Part shown: positions 51,669-59,853 of the stretch, in pieces | Layout: every line of letters begins with the position of its first letter | Numbering within the stretch: position 1 is the stretch's first letter | NCBI RefSeq assembly: GCF_017068395.1 | Contig: NZ_CP070619.1 | Coordinates: 4,712,001 to 4,776,000, forward strand | Reading direction: 5' to 3' | DNA from: Rhodococcus pseudokoreensis | Lineage (GTDB): Bacteria; Actinomycetota; Actinomycetes; Mycobacteriales; Mycobacteriaceae | Length of the DNA: 64,000 nucleotides | Program-made: the position numbers and the translations under genes | The notes under the pieces: model-generated | What the model saw: the letters and a program-made list of their open reading frames with translations, nothing else | Told to the model about the DNA's origin: nothing | Databases searched by the model: none

Positions 51669-52199
51669 TCAGACGAGGGCGGGCGGACCGCGGGTGCCGG
51701 CGGCCGAGCCGACCAGCAGCCGGAGCGACAGCTTCGCCCGATAGACGGGGGTCGCCGACCAGGTTGCGGTACGCACCGGCGCCGGGGTCAGAATCGCGAG
51801 GACGATGCGGGTGACGGCCGCCAGTGCTCGAAGGCAGGCGCGTTCGGCGCCGCGCACCAGCGCGGCGGAGACCGCGATCGCGGCGAGGTGGGCGGCGATC
51901 ATCGGGGTGGACAGTCCCAGGCCGTGGGCGTGCTCGCCGGCCAACCCGAGGGTGGTGTGCCCGATCAATTGCCCGGTGGCCAGTGCCGCCACGAGGACCA
52001 GCCCGTCCCGACCGGTGATCCGGAGGGCGGCGACGGCCGCGCCGACCGCGGCGCAGGCGACCAGCAGCAGCACCACCGACGCCTCATTCGGTGGCATACC
52101 GCCACCGGCCATGCCGTGGGCGGCGATGCTGACCGCCCCGGAGGAAGAACCCACGACGGCGCCGCGCACCTGCGCGAGCACCTCGGTCCGTGAATTCAC
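51669..52199 (-). CDS. Membrane protein, possibly copper-related
   Basis: A 176-residue protein with four predicted helices, at about residues 40-60, 66-85, 97-118 and 125-140. Its His and Met content is concentrated in the extracytoplasmic loops (AAHGMAGGGMPP and GEHAHGLGLSTPM). This pattern is common in small actinobacterial proteins next to copper genes. I cannot name the family. ATG 52199 is divergent from the secreted oxidase at 52300. Confidence 0.7.
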   Translation of the reverse strand: MNSRTEVLAQVRGAVVGSSSGAVSIAAHGMAGGGMPPNEASVVLLLVACAAVGAAVAALRITGRDGLVLVAALATGQLIGHTTLGLAGEHAHGLGLSTPMIAAHLAAIAVSAALVRGAERACLRALAAVTRIVLAILTPAPVRTATWSATPVYRAKLSLRLLVGSAAGTRGPPALV

Positions 52200-52299
52200 C
52201 CCGCGAGAGTACCGCTGCTACTACCGGGACTAGTACCCCGGACCCGGGGTTCGCGTCGATTCCCACAGTCCAGGCGCCACCGAGCCGTACACTGACGCG

Positions 52300-53895
52300 A
52301 TGCCCGGACTGTCCCGCCGACGCCTGCTCCTCGGCGGTGCGGCGCTCGCCGGGGCCGTCGCGACCGGCGTCAGGCCCCCGACCGCCCGCGCCGATCCCCG
52401 TGTGCCTGTTGCCGCAGTCGAGCTCACGCCCGCCGATCCGGGGTTCGCCGACCTTGCGCAGCGTGGATACAACCCGCGCTTTCTCGCTCACCCCCAGGCC
52501 ATCTTCGTGCCCACCACCACCGAAGAGACCGTCGCCGCGGTCCAGCGGGCGGTCGACGACGGGCTGCGCATCGCGGTCCGCTCGGGCGGGCACTGCGTCG
52601 ACGATTTTGTCGACAACCCTGCGACCGAGGTGATCGTCGACCTGCACCGGCTCACCGGCATTGATTACGACCCGGCGCACCGGGCCTTCTCGGTCGGAGC
52701 GGGTGCCGACCTCGGCACCGTGTACGAGCAGCTGCACCGGGGCTGGGGTGTGACGATCCCCGGCGGCAGCTGCCTCGGGGTCGGCATGGGCGGGCACGCC
52801 GCCGGCGGCGGCTTCGGTCCGCTGTCGCGATTGTTCGGGTCGGTCGTCGACCACATCCACGGCGTCGAGATCGTGGTGGTCGACGCCACCGGGACGGCGT
52901 CGGCCGTGCTCGCCACCCGCGACGGTCCCAATCCGGATCTGTGGTGGGCGCACACCGGTGGTGGTGGCGGAAACTTCGGTGTGGTGACCAGGTACCTGCT
53001 GCGCTCGCACGATGCGGAGGGGTCCGATCCCGCGCGGATCCTGCCGGCACCCCCGGCAAATCTGATCACCAGCCAGATCGTCCTCCCCACCGCGACCGAG
53101 GAATCCTTCGTCCGATTCGTCGGGAATTTTCAACGTTTCTTCGAACGCAACAGCGAACCGGGGTCGCGGTTCGCGAGCCTGTACGCGCAGTTCTTCGCCA
53201 GCGCGTTCCTCGGCGGGTCCTGCCAGCTCACTCCTCGTCTCGACGCCGGCCTGCCGGGCGCCCGGGGACTGCTCGACGAGTTCGTCGCCGCGGTGAGCGA
53301 CGGGGTGTGGCCGCCGCCGGTGGTGATCCCCGCGACCGAGGGCCCGTTCCTGGACGTGTCGACGCGGCTGTCCGCACCCCGCGGCCGGGCACCGTTCCTG
53401 GGAAAGTACAAGAGCGCGAATCTGCGCCAGGCCTACACCCCCGAGCAGCTGCGCACGCTGCACCGGTACCTGACCGATCCGCGCTTCCAGAGCCCCGACT
53501 CCGGTGTGGAGTTCTTCCCCGCCGGCGGCGCGATCAACGCCCGCCCCGCCGACGCCACCGCGATGCCGACCCGCAACTCGTTCATGAAGGCGGTCTTCGT
53601 CGCCGCCTGGCGCAACCCCGCGGACGAAGCCGCGCACCTCGAATGGTCACGGAACATGTTCCGCGACATCTACGCCGACACCGGCGGTGTCCCCGCACCG
53701 AACCACGCCAACGCCGGCAGCTACATCAACTACCCCGACACCGACCTCCGGGATCCGCGCTGGAACACCTCCCCGGTGCCCTGGTCCACCCTGTACTACG
53801 GCGACAACTACCCACGGCTGCAACGGATCAAGGCGACGTGGGATCCCGGTGATCTCTTCCACCACGACCTCGCGATCGAGCTCCCGGGACGATGA
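52300..53895 (+). CDS. Tat-exported berberine-bridge-type FAD oxidase
   Basis: A 531-residue secreted flavoenzyme. It begins with a Tat signal (LSRRRLLLGGAALAG). The PCMH FAD domain has His in RSGGHC and Cys in GGSCLGVGMGGHAAGGGFG, the two residues that attach FAD covalently in bicovalent oligosaccharide or aclacinomycin oxidases. The C-terminal BBE domain has INYPDTDL and YYGDNYPRLQRIKATWDP. It probably oxidises a sugar, alcohol or polyketide outside the membrane and makes hydrogen peroxide, which the Tat-exported DyP peroxidase nearby could use. Confidence 0.87.
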   Translation: MPGLSRRRLLLGGAALAGAVATGVRPPTARADPRVPVAAVELTPADPGFADLAQRGYNPRFLAHPQAIFVPTTTEETVAAVQRAVDDGLRIAVRSGGHCVDDFVDNPATEVIVDLHRLTGIDYDPAHRAFSVGAGADLGTVYEQLHRGWGVTIPGGSCLGVGMGGHAAGGGFGPLSRLFGSVVDHIHGVEIVVVDATGTASAVLATRDGPNPDLWWAHTGGGGGNFGVVTRYLLRSHDAEGSDPARILPAPPANLITSQIVLPTATEESFVRFVGNFQRFFERNSEPGSRFASLYAQFFASAFLGGSCQLTPRLDAGLPGARGLLDEFVAAVSDGVWPPPVVIPATEGPFLDVSTRLSAPRGRAPFLGKYKSANLRQAYTPEQLRTLHRYLTDPRFQSPDSGVEFFPAGGAINARPADATAMPTRNSFMKAVFVAAWRNPADEAAHLEWSRNMFRDIYADTGGVPAPNHANAGSYINYPDTDLRDPRWNTSPVPWSTLYYGDNYPRLQRIKATWDPGDLFHHDLAIELPGR

Positions 53896-53939
53896 GACCT
53901 GCGCACGACCCTGCCACCGGGTAGCGCAGCGGCGGATTC

Positions 53940-54347
53940 CTAGACGTGAATTGCTGTGAGGACCTGGCGGCACATGTCGGCGCAGCGGCGCGTCGCGTCC
54001 GCGCACATCCGGCAGTGAGCGTGGTGGTCGGCGTGTCGGCTGCACAACTCGTGGCTACGTTCGCAGGCGAGCAGGCAGGCTTCGAGTTGGGCGGTGATCA
54101 GGGTGTGGTCCGGACCGCTGCCCCGAGTCAGGATGCGGCGGGTGACGCCGAGGATGTCGGCGCAGTCGAGGTCCCGGCTGATGGCGGGGGCCAGTTGCAG
54201 CGCATCCTGCGCACCGAGCATGCCCATCGAGCAGGCCGCCACGATTTCCTCGCCCTCCTGCAGGGCGTCCACGGCGGCGGCGAGTACGTCACTGCTCAAG
54301 CCGGATTTGGCGATCATGGTGTCGAACAGTTCCCGGGTCGAAGTCAT
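53940..54347 (-). CDS. Cys-rich four-helix copper-binding protein (DUF326/Csp-like)
   Basis: A 135-residue all-helical protein. The second half is rich in Cys and His (CLLACERSHELC, HADHHAHCRMCADA, CADMC), the pattern of DUF326 and copper-storage (Csp) proteins that hold Cu(I) inside a four-helix bundle. No signal peptide is present, so it is probably cytosolic. The ATG has an unusually strong GAGGAGGGG site. It fits the copper-handling genes on either side. Confidence 0.8.
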   Translation of the reverse strand: MTSTRELFDTMIAKSGLSSDVLAAAVDALQEGEEIVAACSMGMLGAQDALQLAPAISRDLDCADILGVTRRILTRGSGPDHTLITAQLEACLLACERSHELCSRHADHHAHCRMCADATRRCADMCRQVLTAIHV

Positions 54348-54494
54348 GACCCCTCCTCAGTGGAATGGTGATGCGATTCCCTTTCGACGGTAGTCCGGTC
54401 CCGGTGGTGCGCGCGACGGCGAACCGGTGATCTCTTCTCCGTCGGTCACGGGCGCTCTACCTCTGCGGCGGTTCGGTTGAAGGGTGGGCCGCGT

Positions 54495-55916
54495 TCAGCG
54501 GGCGCCGGGGGTGTAGGGGATGGTGGCGGCGCTGTTCTCGTCGACGTTGATGGTGCGTCCGAGTTGCGGAAAGGCGCGTTGGGCGCAGCCTGCGCGCTCG
54601 CAGACCTTGCAACCGGGGCCGATGGGGACGGCGGTGGACGGGTCGTCGATCTGCAGGCCGTGGGAGTAGACGAGTTTGCTCGCGTAGGTGAGGTCGCAGC
54701 CCAGGCCGATCGCGAAGTCCCGCTTCCGGGACAGGTAGCCGGGGGTGCTCTCGTCGGTGGTGCGGGCCAGCCACAGGTAGGAGCGCCCATCGGGCATCTG
54801 CGCGATCTGGGTGCGGATCCGTCCCGGGGTGGCGAACGCGTCGTGCACCACCCACAGTGGGCAGCTGCCGCCGACCCTCGAGAAGTGGAAGGCGGTGGCG
54901 GACTGGCGTTTGGAGATGTTGCCGGCGCGGTCGGTGCGGACGAAGAAGAACGGCACCCCGCGCCGGCCGCGGCGCTGCAGGGTGGAGAGGCGGTGGCAGA
55001 TGGTTTCGAAGCCGACCTCGAATTTCATCGACAGCAGGTCGATGTCGTAGCGCAGTGCTTCCGCGGAGGCCAGGAACGGGGTGTAGGGCAGGATCAGGGC
55101 GCCGGCGAAGTAGTTCGCGAGCCCGATCCGGGCGAGGTCCCTCGACTGGGCCGGCAGCGATTCCGCCCGGGTGACGATCCGGTCGATCGTCTCGGCCTGG
55201 GTGAGAAACGCCAGCTGGGTGGCGAGTTGGAAGGCGCGTTGTCCGGGTGCGAGCCGCCGGGCGAGGGTCAGCACCCGGGTCTGCGGGTCGAAGGTGCGTT
55301 TCGGGCCGGGCCGGTCGGGGTCGTCGGTGCGGATGGTGACGGTGATGTCGTGTTCGTCGTGCAGCAGCCGGCTCAGTTGCAGATCCATGCCGCCGAGGGT
55401 CAAATCCCGTGAGGTGAACAGGTTTTCGGCGGCGATGTCGAGTTCGGGGATGTGGTTGCGCTGGTCGTAGAAGAAGTCGCGGACATCCTCGTAGGGCATC
55501 GCGGTCGACGGGTCCGCCAGTGTGCCTTCGACGCCGGTGGAGAACTGCTCGAGTTGCGCGGTGGCGCCGCGTAGCCTCCGGTGCAACCCGACAAGTACCC
55601 GGGCTGCGGCCGGGACTCGGGAGATGAGTTCGTCGATGTCGGTGGTGGACAGGTCGGCGGCCTCGGGGTTCTCCCCGAACACCTCCTGCAGGTCGGCCAG
55701 CAGCCGGGCGTCGGTGTCGGCGGCGAAGAACGACATGTCGAGATCGAGTTCGGCATTGAGACGCAGCAGCACCGGGACCGTCAGCGGGCGCTGGTCGTTT
55801 TCGAGCTGATTGACGTAGCTGGTGGACAGCCCGAGCGTTTTCGCGAGCGCCGACTGGGTCAGCCCGCGCTCCTCGCGCAGCCGCCGAAGCCGACCACCGG
55901 CATACATCTTCTGCAT
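54495..55916 (-). CDS. prpR: Propionate-catabolism regulator PrpR/RamB family
   Basis: A 473-residue XRE-family regulator. The helix-turn-helix is at residues 8-62 (LRRLREERGLTQSALAKTLGLSTSYVNQLENDQRPLT); the middle has an ImmA/IrrE-like domain, and the C-terminal DUF2083 region has Cys436, Cys439 and Cys444 (GPGCKVCERAGC), the [4Fe-4S] site known for mycobacterial PrpR. It is divergent from prpDBC, as in mycobacteria. RamB is the close relative and cannot be fully excluded. Symmetric GCAAA sites fill the divergent region. Confidence 0.87.
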   Translation of the reverse strand: MQKMYAGGRLRRLREERGLTQSALAKTLGLSTSYVNQLENDQRPLTVPVLLRLNAELDLDMSFFAADTDARLLADLQEVFGENPEAADLSTTDIDELISRVPAAARVLVGLHRRLRGATAQLEQFSTGVEGTLADPSTAMPYEDVRDFFYDQRNHIPELDIAAENLFTSRDLTLGGMDLQLSRLLHDEHDITVTIRTDDPDRPGPKRTFDPQTRVLTLARRLAPGQRAFQLATQLAFLTQAETIDRIVTRAESLPAQSRDLARIGLANYFAGALILPYTPFLASAEALRYDIDLLSMKFEVGFETICHRLSTLQRRGRRGVPFFFVRTDRAGNISKRQSATAFHFSRVGGSCPLWVVHDAFATPGRIRTQIAQMPDGRSYLWLARTTDESTPGYLSRKRDFAIGLGCDLTYASKLVYSHGLQIDDPSTAVPIGPGCKVCERAGCAQRAFPQLGRTINVDENSAATIPYTPGAR

Positions 55917-55953
55917 ACCCGAAAAGGTAGCACCCGCCGCTTACACAAAGTTC

Positions 55954-55995
55954 GCAAATTTGCAGGATTCGATCCGCAAAAGTAGGCATTTGCGG
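55954..55995. promoter_or_regulatory. PrpR/RamB operator candidates
   Basis: GCAAATTTGC (55954-55963) is a perfect 10-base palindrome. CCGCAAA (55974-55980) and TTTGCGG (55989-55995) are a perfect 7-base inverted repeat around eight bases. RamB and PrpR are known to bind motifs containing TTTGCAAA-like cores, so these fit. They lie between prpR and prpD and could serve both. Confidence 0.65.
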
Positions 55996-56068
55996 CGTAT
56001 TTCGCTGGTAGATGCGTCTGTGTAGCGTGCGAAAGCGAGACAGCTCAACGATGCCCGGAGGAACACCT

Positions 56069-57589
56069 GTGAAGACCCATCTCGTACGCACGCACCGCTC
56101 CGCCGAGGACTTCCCGCGCGAGGAGCACCTGGCGTGGAAGATCGCCGAGGTCGCCACCGACCCCGTCGAGGTGCCTGCGGACACCGCGGAGATGATCGTC
56201 AACCGGATCATCGACAACGCCGCCGTCGCCGCGGCCTCCCTGACCCGCCGCCCGGTCGCGAACGCGCGGGCGCAGGCACAGTCGCACCCCTACAGCCAGT
56301 CGCCATCGAGCAAACACGGGTCGACCGTGTTCGGTGTCGGTGGCACCTTCTCGCCCGAGTGGGCGGCGTGGGCGAACGGCGTCGCGGTCCGGGAGCTCGA
56401 CTTCCACGACACGTTCCTCGCCGCCGAGTACTCGCACCCCGGTGACAACATCCCGTCGATCCTCGCGGTCGCCCAGCACACGGGCCGTAACGGCAACGAC
56501 CTGATCCGCGGCCTCGCCACCGGCTACGAGATCCAGGTCGACCTGGTCCGCGCGATCTGCCTGCACGAGCACAAGATCGACCACGTCGCGCATCTCGGCC
56601 CCTCCGCGGCCGCCGGGATCGGCACCCTGCTGGGCCTCGACACCGACACCGTCTACCAGGCGATCGGCCAGGCCCTGCACACCACCACCGCCACCCGGCA
56701 GTCGCGCAAGGGCGAGATCTCCAGCTGGAAGGCGTACGCCCCGGCCTTCGCCGGCAAGATGGCCGTCGAGGCCGTGGACCGGGCACTGCGCGGCGAGGGC
56801 GCACCGTCGCCGATCTGGGAGGGCGAGGACGGTGTCATCGCGTGGCTGCTCGGCGGCCCGAAGGCGGAATACAACGTGCCGCTGCCCGGTCCCGGCGAGG
56901 CCAAGCGCGGCATCCTCGACACCTACACCAAGGAGCACTCGGCCGAGTACCAGAGCCAGGCCCCGATCGACCTCGCGTGCCGCATGCGCGAGCGCATCGG
57001 CGACCTGGACCAGATCGCGTCGATCGTGCTGCACACCAGCCACCACACCCACTACGTGATCGGCACCGGCTCCAACGACCCGCAGAAGTTCGATCCCAAG
57101 GCGTCGCGCGAAACGCTCGACCACTCGATCATGTACATCTTCGCGGTCGCGCTGCAGGACGGCACCTGGCACCACGAACGCTCCTACGCCCCCGAGCGGG
57201 CGCAGCGTCCCGACACGATCGAGCTGTGGAAGAAGATCTCCACCGCCGAGGACCCGGAGTGGACCCGCCGCTACCACTCCACCGACCCGAACGAGAAGGC
57301 CTTCGGCGCCCGCGCCGAGATCACCCTGAAGAGCGGTGAGGTGATCGTCGACGAACTCGCCGTCGCCGACGCCCACCCGCTCGGCGCCCGGCCGTTCGCG
57401 CGTGACCAGTACATCGCGAAGTTCCGCACCCTCGCCGAGGGTGTCGTTGCGCAGGCCGAGCAGGATCGCTTCCTCGACGCAGCGCAGCGCACCCCCGAGC
57501 TGAAGGCCGACGAGCTGGACCAGCTCACCTTCACGGTGTCGGACGAGGTGCTGGGTCGCTCGCCGAAGTCGCCGAAGGGCCTCTTCTGA
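56069..57589 (+). CDS. prpD: 2-methylcitrate dehydratase
   Basis: A 506-residue PrpD protein matching the full family length. It carries the conserved [22 protein letters not shown] segment and the [17 protein letters not shown] motif. It dehydrates 2-methylcitrate to 2-methyl-cis-aconitate in propionyl-CoA detoxification. GTG 56069 is chosen because GGAGG lies seven bases upstream and the following residues match the usual N-terminus; the ATG at 56051 lacks a ribosome-binding site. The prpB start overlaps its stop (TGATG). Confidence 0.93.
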   Translation: MKTHLVRTHRSAEDFPREEHLAWKIAEVATDPVEVPADTAEMIVNRIIDNAAVAAASLTRRPVANARAQAQSHPYSQSPSSKHGSTVFGVGGTFSPEWAAWANGVAVRELDFHDTFLAAEYSHPGDNIPSILAVAQHTGRNGNDLIRGLATGYEIQVDLVRAICLHEHKIDHVAHLGPSAAAGIGTLLGLDTDTVYQAIGQALHTTTATRQSRKGEISSWKAYAPAFAGKMAVEAVDRALRGEGAPSPIWEGEDGVIAWLLGGPKAEYNVPLPGPGEAKRGILDTYTKEHSAEYQSQAPIDLACRMRERIGDLDQIASIVLHTSHHTHYVIGTGSNDPQKFDPKASRETLDHSIMYIFAVALQDGTWHHERSYAPERAQRPDTIELWKKISTAEDPEWTRRYHSTDPNEKAFGARAEITLKSGEVIVDELAVADAHPLGARPFARDQYIAKFRTLAEGVVAQAEQDRFLDAAQRTPELKADELDQLTFTVSDEVLGRSPKSPKGLF

Positions 57590-58503
57590 TGGCCGGCCTC
57601 ATCGCCGCCGCGACGTCCGCGGCCGACAAGCGCGCAGCCTTCCGGGCGAGCCTGACGTCGGAGGGCATCACCCGGCTGCCGGGAGCGATCAACCCGCTGA
57701 CCGCGAAGCTCATCCAGGAGATCGGATTCGAGGGCGTCTACGTCTCCGGTGGTGCGTTCTCCGCCGGCCTCGGCCTGCCCGACATCGGGCTGACCACGCT
57801 CACCGAGGTCACGGCGCACAGCGCACAGATCGCCGGGGTCACGGACCTTCCCGTCCTCGTCGACGCCGACACCGGATTCGGTGAGCCGATGTCCGCAGCC
57901 CGCACCGTCCTCGCCTTCGAGGACGCGGGTATCGCGGGCCTGCACCTGGAGGATCAGGTCAACCCCAAGCGGTGCGGTCACCTCGACGGCAAGGCGATCG
58001 TGCCGACCGACGAGATGGTGCGCCGACTGCGGGCCGCGGTGTCCGCCCGGCGGGATCCGAACTTCGTCATCTGCGCCCGCACCGACGCCGCCGGGATCGA
58101 CGGTATCGACGCGGCGATCGAGCGGGCGAAGGCGTACGCCGCTGCCGGCTCCGACCTGATCTTCACCGAGGCCCTGCACACCGAGGAGGAATTCGCGAAG
58201 TTCCGGGCGGCCGTCGACATTCCGTTGCTTGCGAACATGACCGAATTCGGCAAATCCGAGTTGATCCCGGCGCAGACGCTGCAGGACATCGGCTACAACG
58301 CCGTGATCTACCCGGTCACGACTTTGCGGTTGGCGATGGGTGCGATCGAGGCCGGGCTGCGCGAGATCCACGACAAGGGCACCCAGGAGGGGCTGCTCGG
58401 CCGGATGCAGTCCCGGTCGCGTCTGTACGAGGTGCTCGAGTACGAGCGCTACAACGAGTTCGATTCCGGAGTCTTCAACTTCACACTCACGGGGAGCCAG
58501 TGA
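57589..58503 (+). CDS. prpB: 2-methylisocitrate lyase
   Basis: A 304-residue member of the isocitrate-lyase superfamily. The catalytic loop KRCGH is at residues 127-131 with Cys129, and the metal-binding DADTGFGEP segment is present. It splits 2-methylisocitrate into pyruvate and succinate. The start and stop codons overlap with prpD and prpC (TGATG in both), so the three genes form one coupled unit. Confidence 0.94.
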   Translation: MAGLIAAATSAADKRAAFRASLTSEGITRLPGAINPLTAKLIQEIGFEGVYVSGGAFSAGLGLPDIGLTTLTEVTAHSAQIAGVTDLPVLVDADTGFGEPMSAARTVLAFEDAGIAGLHLEDQVNPKRCGHLDGKAIVPTDEMVRRLRAAVSARRDPNFVICARTDAAGIDGIDAAIERAKAYAAAGSDLIFTEALHTEEEFAKFRAAVDIPLLANMTEFGKSELIPAQTLQDIGYNAVIYPVTTLRLAMGAIEAGLREIHDKGTQEGLLGRMQSRSRLYEVLEYERYNEFDSGVFNFTLTGSQ

Positions 58504-59648
58504 TGACCGAAACCGCGATACCCACCATCTACAAGGGACTGGCCGGTGTCGTCGTCGACACCACCGCCATCTCGAAGGTGGTGCCGGAGACCAATTCGCT
58601 GACCTACCGCGGCTACGCGGTGCAGGATCTGGCGGCACATTGCAGCTTCGAGCAGGTCGCGTATCTGCTGTGGAACGGGGAACTGCCCACCGACGCGCAG
58701 CTGGCCCTGTTCACCCAGCGTGAGCGGGCCGCCCGCCGGGCCGACCGGTCGCTGCTGTCGCTGGTGACGAAGCTGCCGGAGAACTGCCACCCGATGGATG
58801 TGGTGCGCACCGCGATCAGCTACCTCGGCGCCGAGGACCCGGAAGAGGACGACAACACCCCTGGCGCCAACCGGGCCAAGGCGTTGCGGATGATGGCGGT
58901 GCTGCCGACCATCGTGGCCGCGGATCACCGCCGCCGCCGCGGCCTCGACCCGATCGCCCCGCACAGTCATCTGGGGTTCGCGGAGAACTTCCTGCACATG
59001 TGCTTCGGGGAGGTGCCGGCCCCGGAGCTGGTCAAGGCGTTCGAGGTGTCGCTGATCCTCTACGCCGAGCACTCCTTCAACGCGTCCACCTTCGCCGCCC
59101 GGGTGGTGACCTCGACGCTGTCGGACATCTACAGCGCCGTCACCGCCGCCATCGGGGCGCTGAAGGGGCCGCTGCACGGCGGCGCCAACGAGGCCGTCAT
59201 GCATCACATGCTCGAGATCGGCGACCCCGCCCTTGCCGAGCAGTGGCTGCTCGGCAAGCTCGCCGCCAAGGACAAGGTGATGGGTTTCGGGCACCGCGTC
59301 TACAAGAACGGCGACTCCCGCGTTCCCACCATGAAGCAGGCGTTCCTCGACGTCGCCGCCCGCACCGACGGCGACAGGTGGGTGCAGATGTACGAGATCC
59401 TCGAGAAGACGATGAACGAGGCCACCGGAATCAAACCGAACCTCGACTTCCCCACCGGGCCCGCCTACTACCTGATGGGCTTCGACATCGAGGTGTTCAC
59501 CCCCATCTTCGTGATGAGCCGCATCACCGGGTGGACCGCCCACATCATCGAGCAGGGAGAATCGAACGCCCTGATCCGCCCGCTGTCGGAGTACACCGGC
59601 GTCGCGCAGCGTTCCGTGATGCGCTTCGCACCTGTGAGTACTTGTTAA
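58503..59648 (+). CDS. prpC: 2-methylcitrate synthase
   Basis: A 381-residue citrate-synthase-fold protein with KGPLHGGANEAV, KVMGFGHRVYKNGDSR and a catalytic Asp in LDFPTGPAYYLMG. It condenses propionyl-CoA with oxaloacetate. Compared with typical PrpC sequences the last residues are unusual (MRFAPVSTC): the final five codons and the stop lie inside a 46-bp palindrome also found at 62717. So the palindrome has probably replaced the original end of the gene. The core is intact and activity is expected. Confidence 0.92.
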   Translation: MTETAIPTIYKGLAGVVVDTTAISKVVPETNSLTYRGYAVQDLAAHCSFEQVAYLLWNGELPTDAQLALFTQRERAARRADRSLLSLVTKLPENCHPMDVVRTAISYLGAEDPEEDDNTPGANRAKALRMMAVLPTIVAADHRRRRGLDPIAPHSHLGFAENFLHMCFGEVPAPELVKAFEVSLILYAEHSFNASTFAARVVTSTLSDIYSAVTAAIGALKGPLHGGANEAVMHHMLEIGDPALAEQWLLGKLAAKDKVMGFGHRVYKNGDSRVPTMKQAFLDVAARTDGDRWVQMYEILEKTMNEATGIKPNLDFPTGPAYYLMGFDIEVFTPIFVMSRITGWTAHIIEQGESNALIRPLSEYTGVAQRSVMRFAPVSTC

Positions 59649-59676
59649 CCGCCGGCGGTTAACAAGTACTCACAGG
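59631..59676. repeat. 46-bp perfect palindrome, copy 1
   Basis: A perfect palindrome centred between 59653 and 59654, with half-site beginning TGTGAGTACTTGTTAACC. An identical copy is at 62717-62762. In this copy it covers the last five codons and stop of prpC. Each half supplies an in-frame stop (TTAA), so it can end genes in either direction. In RNA it would form a 20-plus base-pair hairpin, a strong candidate terminator. It may also be a mobile repeat. Confidence 0.85.
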
Positions 59677-59682
59677 GGGTTA

Positions 59683-59853
59683 TGGTGTCCGAGGCCGTCC
59701 GTGCGGCCACGATCGGCGAGGGAACCCGGTGTGAATCCGGGGCTGACGCGCAACGGTAACGGTCCCCGAAGGGGAGCGGAGCCCGACTACTCCCGATCGA
59801 GTTCGGTGATCCTCGGCTCCGCGACTGGGCCCTGATGAAGGAGTTCGCTCTTC
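59683..59853 (+). promoter_or_regulatory. Cobalamin riboswitch with translational expression platform
   Basis: The core GGGAACCCGGTGTGAATCC at 59720-59738 is followed by the B12 box GGCTGACGCGCAACGGTAA (59741-59759). AGCCCGACTAC near 59780 closes the fold. Just before the start codon, ATGAAGGAG (59835-59843), a TTCG loop (59844-59847) and CTCTTCAT (59848-59855) form a hairpin that holds the ribosome-binding site and the start codon. So translation of the downstream gene is probably switched off when cobalamin is bound. Confidence 0.8.

Noticed and set aside
54457..56217. A 586-codon minus-strand frame overlapping prpR in another frame
   Set aside because: Overlaps the recognisable PrpR protein and would run through the operator region into prpD.
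59631..59676. Palindrome considered as an attachment site or insertion-sequence end
   Set aside because: No transposase or integrase lies between or near the two copies and no target-site duplication is visible, so only a repeat or terminator is claimed.
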